DNA of 64,000 nt from Zingiber officinale (lineage: Eukaryota > Streptophyta > Magnoliopsida > Zingiberales > Zingiberaceae): the NCBI RefSeq assembly GCF_018446385.1, contig NC_056002.1, positions 32,846,636 to 32,910,635 on the forward strand, written 5' to 3'. Below, piece by piece: positions 56,415-64,000 of the stretch. Under the pieces are notes generated by a model. It had not been told where the DNA came from and ran no database searches. It saw nothing but the letters and a program-made list of their open reading frames with translations. Within the stretch, counting starts at the first letter, position 1. Each line of letters begins with the position of its first letter. A program made the position numbers and the translations under genes.

Positions 56415-58170
56415 TGTTGGGACTTTCGAGCCGCAAAAACCGCTTTTTGCGTTGCGGAAACCTCGAAGTCTTGCCACGGATCCGTGTGAAGATATATAAA
56501 ATAAATCATGTACATGTTTCTAACCTAGATCTACCTTAGATCTACATGAATAAGAAGCGTTACCCTTGTTGCGAAGCCCTTCGCTTATCCCACTCGTCCA
56601 AAAGGTTGCAGAATCTCGAGAGTGTCAAGCGTACACTCCTCTATACGTATCCACACTGACAATAGGTGGAGAAGAACCACTTAGAGTGTGCTATCACTCT
56701 TGGGTGGCTCGGCAATGGAGGAGAGGGAGAGAGAGCTAGAAGAGAGGAAGAATAATGATGATCCGTTTATTTTGAAAAATAAGAGTAAAATGGCTTAAAA
56801 AATTTCATCTAATGAAAATACTTGATGCTCATTAACTCTATTAATGAGCCTCATTAATGAGTATTTAATGAATATTCATTCTTCATTAAATGGCCATTTT
56901 GAAACTCCTCTTCTCTTCATAATTTGAATCAAAATTTGAATCTAATATTCAAATTGAATTCATAATTCAATGAATGTCACTATTTATCATTGAATTCAAA
57001 ATTCAATGAATATCATCATTAAGTCTCACTTGAGTCTAACTCAAGTCTAGCCTCACTTGTGTCTAACTCAAGTCTAACTTAATCGAGTCTTACTCAATTA
57101 ATCTAATTTGGATTACACTTATTCCAATTTGGTTCATCATATGAACCTAATCCTCTTGGTTCATCATATGAACCTAATCTCCATCTAATTGCCCTTTGTG
57201 TGTGACCCTATAGGTTCTTGTAATGTTGGCAATGCTCCTAAACCCATTTAGAAGCATAAATAATGAGCGGTATCTAGCAACACATCATTACTGCCTAAGT
57301 TACAAGAATGTTGAGATCCAACATCACCTTTGTGACTACTAATTGTGACTCTCACAATATGTGACAATGTCCTTCTATCCTTGACATCTAGATTGATCAA
57401 CTGAGGTATAGACCGTGTCATCCTCGAATCAATCTATGTCTTGAAATCCAAGTAGACTCACTTTAAACAAATGAGTTCAATATCTCATATTGACTCATTT
57501 GGGCATGACCATGCACTTAGTGGTCTCACTCTATCAAGAATCATGATGTCACTCCGTCATATAGGAGGGATAGATCTCATCTACATCACTCATATCCCTC
57601 TGCATAATTTGTTACATACCCAGTAATCGCCTTTATAGTCCACCCAGTTACGGGTGACGTTTGACGAAGCCAAAGTATGCAACTCCTTATGTAGGGAACC
57701 ACGATGACTTCAGGTCCAAGGACTGATAGTCATAATAATAATCACATGAGAAAGTATATGACACTCATATAATGATCCATGATACTTTCTCATGGCGGGT
57801 CATTCAGTATAGATTCTCCAATGCATACCCATGTATCAACTTGATATCTCTATATCCATGACTTGTGAAATCAAGTCATCGAGTTGACCTACATGCTAGT
57901 CTCATCGCATTAACATTGTCCCTGAATGTTAATACTTGACTAGGAATGATTAAGAGTAGTGTTCTCTATATCATCTCACTATCAATTCAACCAATTGATT
58001 GATATAGATAAGAACCTTCTACTCAAGGACACTATTATACTTAGTTATTTGGCACCAATACAAGTAAGTATAATAAGCATAAAGAAATGCCTTTATTAAT
58101 ATATAGGAATATGATATAACGAGTCCATACAATAATCATCATATGATTGGCTTTAGGGCTCTAACTAACA
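56415..58170 (-). repeat. 5' LTR of the minus-strand Copia
   Basis: 1756 bp, homologous to 40741-42508; several small indels separate the two. Confidence 0.9.
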
Positions 58171-59922
58171 TTACCTCATTACCAGTGAACCCATATAGAG
58201 GAGTCACCATCTGTTGAAGTTCACTCGGGCCAATCTGCAGTTGATCAAAAGATTTTTTGAAAATAATATTTACAGAACTATCAGTATCTATAAATGCACG
58301 AGAAATAGTGTAATTGACTATCACAGCCTTAATTATTAACGCATCATCATGGGGTATTTCTACCCCTTCAAGATCTCTGGGCCTAAAGCTGATTTCCGGC
58401 CCTGCTGCTCTTTCCATGCTACATCCTACAGCATAGATCTCAAGTCTTCGTGCGTGTTCCTTTCTGGCCATGTTGGAATCTCCATTAGTGGGCCCACCCG
58501 CGATCATATCAATGCTGCCCCGGGCGACGTTGCTCCTGTTCTCTTCTTGCCGGGCTATCATAGCCTTAGGCTGAGTTTTCTCAGGCACTTGAGTTGTACC
58601 GGCCGGGGTTGGTAATACACCTTGTTGAGGCTCGACCGGGTGATATTCTAATTTGAGTGGACTTTGCTACCTGAGATATTGCTTTTGATAGTAGTTTTGC
58701 TTCTGATAACGATCCCTATTTGCTTTCTTATTTTTTAAGACAAAACAATCTTCTGTATGATGACTGCTGGTCTTGTGATAAGTACACCATCTTCTTGGTG
58801 CTTCCTGATGCATCTCCACATGTTGTACCACTTGTGGACGATATTCTGGATGACGATGGGGTGGAGGGATTACTTGAGGTCCCCTTGGTGGAGGAACTGG
58901 AGCGGGAGCCCTCTCCTTAACAGGAGCAGAAGAAGAAGTAGTATCTTCTTTTCTGTGTGCAGCCTGAGCTTCTTCGACATTAATAAATTTAGTAGCACAT
59001 TCAATTAATGAGTCAAAATTTGTAGGGGTATTTCTCACCAAATCTTTAATGAAATCATTATCATTCAAGCCCTGAGAGAAAGCACTTACCAATATCTCAG
59101 TAGTAGCATTGGGTACATCAATAGCTACCTGATTAAATCTCTTGATGTAGGCTCTGATGGCCTCTTTAGATCCTTGTTCAATTGAGAATAAGCTCTAGGG
59201 AGTTTTATGATACCTCTTGTTGCTGGAAAAATGGTGTACAAAAACCTTCTTGAAATCTTTAAACCTTCGGATAGAATTTTCAGGCAATCTTTTGAACTAG
59301 CATTGAGCAGCTCCTTCGAGTGTTGTAAGGAACATTCGACATTTTACTCCATCAGAAAATTATTGTAATAATGCTACATTCTTAAATTTTAATAAATGAT
59401 CCTCTAGATCTGTGATTCCAGTGTATTCGCCTATCTGAAGATTTTGATATCGCTTAGGAAGCGGATCATCCAGTATACCTTGAGAAAATAGAGAAATAAT
59501 TCTCTTTGGTGAGCTATCACTGGCCACCATCATTTTAGCTTTGCGCTTCTCCTTGTCCTGTGCCTCACCAGAGGATTCTTGAAATACAGGCCTTCGTCCT
59601 CCTTGCTCGATAGGAGTATGAAGAAAGGCTCGAGGGCGTCTAGTCGGAGAAGCAGTGGTCGGAGTAATATATACACGATCTTCTTCTTCCAACTCTCTTT
59701 CCTTTCATCGATCAGTAGTTGAGACAGTCGGATTATGAGCTACCGGCAGAGCTCCGGTATGAGCTTGCTGTTGTTGTCATTGTTGTTGTAGAGCCTTCTG
59801 CACATGAGTGTTAATAAGGAAATCCAGATCTTCATGACTAATAGTGAGTAGGTTCGATTTTCCAGCTTCTTCCATCTTGCAATCTCAGATTCAGGTGAAA
59901 GTCCTACAGATGGGGTCAAATT
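58171..59922 (-). pseudogene. Gypsy gag and protease region
   Basis: Minus strand. The start of gag at about 59692-59360 ends in GITDLEDHLLKFKNVA. A gag body (59092-58667) has SAFSQGLNDNDFIKDLV, a Pro-rich linker and a CTYHKTSSHHTEDC knuckle. A retropepsin-like protease (58588-58171) contains AVIVNYTISRAFIDT and PLYGFTGNEV, and continues at 40740 on the far side of the Copia insertion. Broken. Confidence 0.75.
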
Positions 59923-61153
59923 TGATCCTGTCTGAGAAACTTGACAAAATGGAAAGCTGGAGAGAGAACCCAATGTTGATGAAAAAGAATACCTGGAGAC
60001 TTCCGATCCGATAAAACCAAAGCGGATCCAGAAGAAGAAAATCACAGAATACCTCCTTGTGTAAAGACCCAAGGGCGGAAGGAAGAATCCCCGGAAGAAT
60101 ACCAAGATCTGGAGCTTTAACAACCTCGTACGCACAAGAGACCAGCCAACACTATTGTCAGCGACCTAAGACCGGGGCGGGAATCCCTGGCTAGGCCCTC
60201 CGACGCTCAAGTTAGTGATTTCTCTCGGTGGGGAAGAAGGAAGAAGGAAGAAGGAAGAAGGAAGAAGGAAGAAGGAAGAAGGAAGAAGGAAGAAGGAAGA
60301 AGATGAACAATAACTCTAAATTAGGGTTTGCAATAGATGACTATGTGTGTTGTGAGCGTGAGCATACCTGGCTAATGGAGAGGATTCCCCTTTTTATACC
60401 ACTTCATCTAACCTCCATAGTCATGAAGTGGACCCCGGTTAGTTAGAGTTTGTTATGAGATGACATAAGCCATGTACTTGCATAAAATAGTTTTTAAGGA
60501 ATCTTTCTTGTACCCCAGATGTACCCTTTTTCTCGCTTAGTACCTGCAGAACAGTCTAGAAACATTCTTCTTGCCAAATTAATCAACCTGTTATACAATC
60601 ACATGCTACAGATATTTTCATAAGCTATTTATAAATATTCCCAAAATATTTGTTCCTGCCCTGTCTTATAAATTATATCGAGGTATATTTATCGCTTATG
60701 CCTGCTTGCCCTGTTTTTGCTATGTTATATACAACCCGATATTATACTATGATTTGTATCGGACGGAATTGAACCTACGTTATGTTCGGGTGGGTTATTA
60801 TTACTATTCAACCTATGTCCTATTCGTCCAATAATATACTATAAATTCTGTACGGCTTTGTTTCTTTATATACCGAAGCGATCATATACATCCGACCCAT
60901 AGTAGTCTATATCCAGATGTACTAATTCAGACAATCCCGACCATCTATCTTAAAGTGCAAACCCGGTCGACATTGACCAATCTTTCTTAAAGTATTATCC
61001 CGGCCGATATTGACCTATTTTCTTAAGGTATTATCCCGATCGATATTGACATATTTTCTCGAGCATATTACCCCGATCGATATCCATGCTTGTTTAATCC
61101 TGCTATCTCTTTTCTCCTTCCCACAGAGGACCTATTAAACCTAACCTATATCA
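59923..61153 (-). repeat. 5' LTR of the outer Gypsy element
   Basis: 1231 bp. On the minus strand a TATA-like GGTATAAAAAGGGGAATCC lies near 60405. It carries a 7-bp microsatellite expansion at 60232-60302 not seen in the partner LTR. Confidence 0.9.
60228..60302. repeat. (GGAAGAA)n microsatellite
   Basis: About ten tandem copies of a 7-bp GGAAGAA unit. The homologous place in the 3' LTR (about 19040-19055) has only two, so the expansion followed insertion. Confidence 0.9.
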
Positions 61154-61158
61154 GGTGA

Positions 61159-61815
61159 AATACTATATTTTTTCTCCAGCACTGCTAATCCAAGACCAAG
61201 TCTTGGGATCTTTCTTTTGTTTCGTTGTGTGCAAGACCAATGTCTCTTCTTGAAGGACGGAGCATCAACGAACCACCTCCATATGAGATGTACGAGAGGC
61301 ATGAATTCAATTTGTGGAGAATGCAGATGGAAAGCTTCATCTTCATGAACGACTTTGATAGTGGCTTGGCACTGAGAAGATCAACACAAAACTCGGAAGC
61401 AAACTAAAAGGTAATAAAGTTAGTTTCAGATTTATTACCTAACAAAGTTAATTGCAGGATAGGAAAAGTCAAGGATGGCCACGAGTTTTGGACCTGTCTG
61501 ACCAAGTTTCACGAGGAGCCGTTGGAGTTAGATGATCAAGCCAAAATCGAATCCATACTCGAGTCAGATCCAACGGAAAAGGCTACTGAATTAGGGGTTG
61601 CGCTCAAGGTTAGTATTATTTACCAAAATACTCCTGCTAATAGTAGTTTAAAAAATATACATGTTAATTTGGATATTTTTGAAAATATATGTGAAAATAG
61701 TGTAGTTGACAATACTTGCAAAAATACCCCTAGGATATTTTCTGATAAAATAAATCTAATTAATTTAGAATGTAAAATACCGAAAAGGGTGAATCACCAT
61801 AAGGGAATTTTTTGA
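61159..61815 (+). pseudogene. Copia-type gag remnant
   Basis: An ATG at 61240 opens a short frame with PPPYEMYERHEFNLWRMQMESFIF, and further on are pieces such as GKVKDGHEFWTCLTKFHEE. Both resemble the start of the gag at 45528 (FAYWKVRMRYFL, AKELWNNLAKLHEE). No LTR is visible on the left because the outer Gypsy inserted just upstream (61153). Broken fossil, lineage uncertain. Confidence 0.5.
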
Positions 61816-62760
61816 AATTTTTTGAAATTTTCTGGGAATTTTTCGGAGACCGTATGACTTCGTTTACGAGGAGAATATTGGGCCTTGGGAATGCCTGTTT
61901 GGGATACCCCATTTAAGCGAGGAAATGTTGATTTCCTTTTATTTTCTTTTTTCTTTTTTTCTTTCTTTCCTCCTCCGCACGCCCGAGTCTTCTTCCCCGC
62001 CCAACATCGTGCCCTAACCGCACGCGGCGGTTTCCTATTCCCCCGAGCGTACAAACCCGTGCCCGATCACTTCCCCTTCTCTTCTCTTCTCCTTCTTCCT
62101 CCCTGAGCCGATCCTCTTCCGTCCCTGCCCAAGTGCCGACAACGCGCAAGCCACTGCCGGTCCGTGCCTAGCGCTGGCGTAAATCCAGCAATTCTTCTTG
62201 AGCATGCCCTAGCGTGGAATCCAAGCCCTAGCCTTCTGCGGCATCTCCTCACCCGATCCTCCTCTTCTTCGCGCCGCCGGTACCCTACCTAGTTTGCTTC
62301 GGTGCCATTGGATTAAGTTGGTGCCACCACTGATCGTCGGAGAGGAAGGGCTATCCAGACTCCAAGGGTCAGGGTCGAGTCTTCTTCTTCCCCTCTGGAT
62401 TTTTTCGGCTCGGTGCCCTAACTGCGATCTAGAAGGTAAGGGATTACTCAGTTGGAATTTGGGATCTAATTCTATACTTCGGTTGGATTCTTGATCTCCT
62501 TCTGTTCTGGTCAGTGTAGGATTTCAGTGAGTGAGGAGGGGTTGTTCGGTGAACCTGGATTTGGAGCGTTTGATTTGAAAGACAACAGGACTTGCTGTGC
62601 TGCTGGAATTGTGATCGCAAGGTGAAGTAAGACTTGTTGTGGGGTTGTTCTTAGATCCTGCAATCACTCCTTCCAGCAACTCTTTGATTCCAGCAGCAAG
62701 AACGGCTGTGAACTTGAGGTAAGGGTAGGGATTTGATATATGTGTTGAATTGGGTATGTT
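61816..62760 (+). other. GC-richer leader-like region, possibly part of an LTR element
   Basis: Direct repeats GGAATTTTTTGAAATTTTTTG precede a GAATATTGGGCC segment, then a long T/C-rich tract (61930-62110) and a GC-rich stretch (62110-62300) before possible splice donors (AGGTAAGGG near 62434, AGGTAAGGG near 62718). This layout resembles the transcript start and leader of plant Gypsy LTRs, but could also be a host 5' UTR. Open frames are low-complexity Arg/Ser-rich and not accepted. Confidence 0.3.
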
Positions 62761-64000
62761 ATGGATTACATAATTAGTTATTTATGTGTAAAAGGAATTA
62801 GGTTTTTATTATTAATTTAATGGTTGATTGGGGATTAAGTAACTAACCCTAATTGATCGTCAATTTTGTTTAGACAGGATGATGGTCATGTGATTAGGAT
62901 TTTACCCTAATTTAGGGTTAGAGATTTTATTTAGCTATTTATAATAATTGTAGCTAAATAAAATATATTTATATTGGTGACATAGGAATTTGACGTGAGA
63001 CGAGTATCTCAACGTCAGATTTGGACAGGATACGATCCTTTCTATTGGAGGCGGCGGGAACCTTGACTTATCTTTTAGATTTGTCATTTGATGTTCATAG
63101 TAATTTCTTAACAAATAGTAATGATTATGTTTTATATCTGCATCGGTATGTCATTATCCATTACCTTTGCATGCTTTGATTATTTTCCTATTTGCATTCA
63201 TGTTTGTACCTTCAGATTACTTATGATGATAAAGGTAATGACATACCATGCCATAGGATATACCAGACTTATTTGATGCCATATCTGACCTGTGTACCTA
63301 GATTTTTCTGATTTGATCTATGTATATTTTTGGTACATATTTTATAGAGGTAGATATGGTCAGGATCTTCATGCTTAGTGTCATGCACCATCTCGCATGA
63401 TTACATGTTGTGTGATAGTCGGCTCTATTATTGTTGAGCACATCGTCAGTTACATAGATCTGTACACACCACCACTCATGGGTTAGTGGTATGTCAGGCA
63501 GGTGTGTGGCAATTCTGCTGTTAGGCTCCGCTGGTCCGGTGACTCAACGTGGTAGCCGGCAGACAGTTCTGCTCTGTTAGGCTCCGCTGGTTCGATGATG
63601 CAGCGTGGTAGCCTGCAGACAGTTTGCTCTGTTTGGCTCCGTTGGTCTGCTCATGGGTAGTGTGACGCAGCGTGGTAGCCAGCAGGGATCCCTCCTTTGG
63701 ATTGTCTCATGGAGATGAGAGCATTGCGCTTCCCCACTTATGATTTGGGGTAGGAGGATAGGTATACTCTGACAGCATCCCATCCACTCGGTCACTAATT
63801 AGGAGCAGTGACGACAGAGTGCACGGTTGTCATAGCCCTACCTACTCCGTCTCACCATCGTGTGTGAGATGGCTGACTGGCATCAGGGGTGACCAGGACA
63901 TGTCATTGACATCATATGCATTGATGTATTTATTGCTTGTGTTTGCTGCACTTGTATGTTGTATATTGAATGGATGCATTTGTTTGACATATATATAGGA
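62761..64000. other. Unassigned sequence, repeat-like, running off the window
   Basis: No coding region seen. It contains ACGTGAGACGAGTATCTCAACGTC near 62991 (imperfect palindrome), an AT-rich middle, and three short tandem repeats at 63511-63690. It probably belongs to the same element as 61816-62760, but no second LTR is in view to prove it. Confidence 0.35.
63511..63690. repeat. Three tandem copies of a 55-65 bp repeat
   Basis: Each copy contains CTGTTAGGCTCCGCTGGT (or a close variant) followed by CGTGGTAGCC(G/T)GCAGACA. Copies start near 63511, 63566 and 63622; the third has a short extra segment. Confidence 0.75.

Larger units (their letters stand above)
40741..58170 (-). mobile_element. 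Ty1/Copia LTR retrotransposon fossil (minus strand) with two nested insertions
   Basis: LTRs 56415-58170 (5') and 40741-42508 (3'), reading TGTTAG...CCAACA on the minus strand. Next to the 5' LTR lies an initiator-Met primer-binding site (TGGTATCAGAGC on the minus strand, about 56400-56413). The polypurine tract AGTGGGAGAT adjoins the 3' LTR. Order on the minus strand: gag, protease, integrase, reverse transcriptase, RNase H, as in Copia; the integrase style suggests an Angela/Tork-like lineage. It sits in the protease region of the outer Gypsy. Flanks share TAC but a clean 5-bp duplication is not evident. LTR difference is roughly 4-5% by eye. Broken, and interrupted at 43717-50461 and 51056-52979. 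Confidence 0.88.
18734..61153 (-). mobile_element. Ty3/Gypsy LTR retrotransposon fossil, Tat-like, containing nested elements
   Basis: The outer element of the nest reads on the minus strand and spans 42,420 bp including its insertions. LTRs at 59923-61153 (5') and 18734-19906 (3') start TGATAT and end GGATCA in element orientation. The flanking 5-bp duplication GGTGA is perfect (18729-18733 and 61154-61158). Parts in element order: gag and protease (59692-58171), the rest of protease, RT and two RNase H domains (40740-38500), integrase (38300-37399 and 28045-27880), minisatellites, two antisense extra ORF regions, 3' LTR. The second, archaeal-type RNase H and the extra ORFs between pol and the 3' LTR point to the Tat lineage. 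The LTRs differ at roughly one base in ten by eye, making it the oldest layer. Its genes are broken in many places. Confidence 0.9.

Noticed and set aside
40736-58175. A clean 5-bp target duplication for the minus-strand Copia
   Set aside because: The flanks read GTACT and TTACC; they share TAC only. The element ends are clear from the LTRs, but I do not claim a perfect duplication.
61794-62252. Arg-rich minus-strand frames
   Set aside because: Antisense of a pyrimidine- and GC-rich leader; composition alone explains them.

Overview
The window is nuclear DNA of a flowering plant, probably a monocot (low confidence on the group). The evidence is dense nested LTR retrotransposons primed by initiator-Met tRNA, a CACTA transposon with the plant-specific TNP2/DUF4218/DUF4216 and Transposase_24 genes, and U3 snoRNA genes with the plant upstream element (TCCCACATC) in Pol III spacing. 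I see no ordinary host protein gene. The only host genes I can support are RNA genes.

Left part, 1-18540: a tandem array of U3 snoRNA genes. Seven downstream repeat units of about 1.1 kb (starts near 10436, 11531, 12636, 13741, 14840, 15925 and 17022) each carry one 207-bp U3 gene, a promoter at fixed distance and a T-rich Pol III stop. Five copies keep all recognisable boxes; one has an altered box C and one has lost box D. Three more copies at 1-2138 are truncated. The leftmost of the regular units is preceded by an 8282-bp CACTA element (2139-10420, TSD ATG) that inserted inside a U3 sequence. The CACTA element carries a TNP2-type transposase gene (one frameshift in its 3' exon), a second Transposase_24-type gene, and arrays of inverted GAGACGGAA/TTCCGTCTC motifs at both ends. 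An eighth unit is cut off at about 18540.

Right part, 18734-61153: a 42.4-kb nest of retroelement fossils. The outer shell is a minus-strand Ty3/Gypsy element of the Tat type (TSD GGTGA on both sides) with gag-protease, RT, two RNase H domains and integrase. Two antisense extra ORF regions and a 79-bp minisatellite lie between pol and the 3' LTR. Into it went a plus-strand Copia (28046-37398, TSD CTTGA, in the integrase region) and a minus-strand Copia (40741-58170, in the protease region). The latter was itself hit by a gag-only Copia-like element (43717-50461, TSD TCAAC) and by a solo LTR related to the outer Gypsy (51056-52979, TSD GTGTC). LTR differences judged by eye make the outer Gypsy the oldest (roughly 10%), the minus-strand Copia intermediate, and the plus-strand Copia youngest (about 2%).

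Far right, 61159-64000: a gag-like remnant, then a GC-richer leader-like stretch with a pyrimidine tract and short tandem repeats, probably part of another LTR element running out of the window.

The two strongest unusual signals are the U3 gene array, with its CACTA interruption, and an array of roughly 20 consecutive hairpins in the LTRs of the gag-only element. The arms of those hairpins differ in sequence from one to the next but stay complementary.
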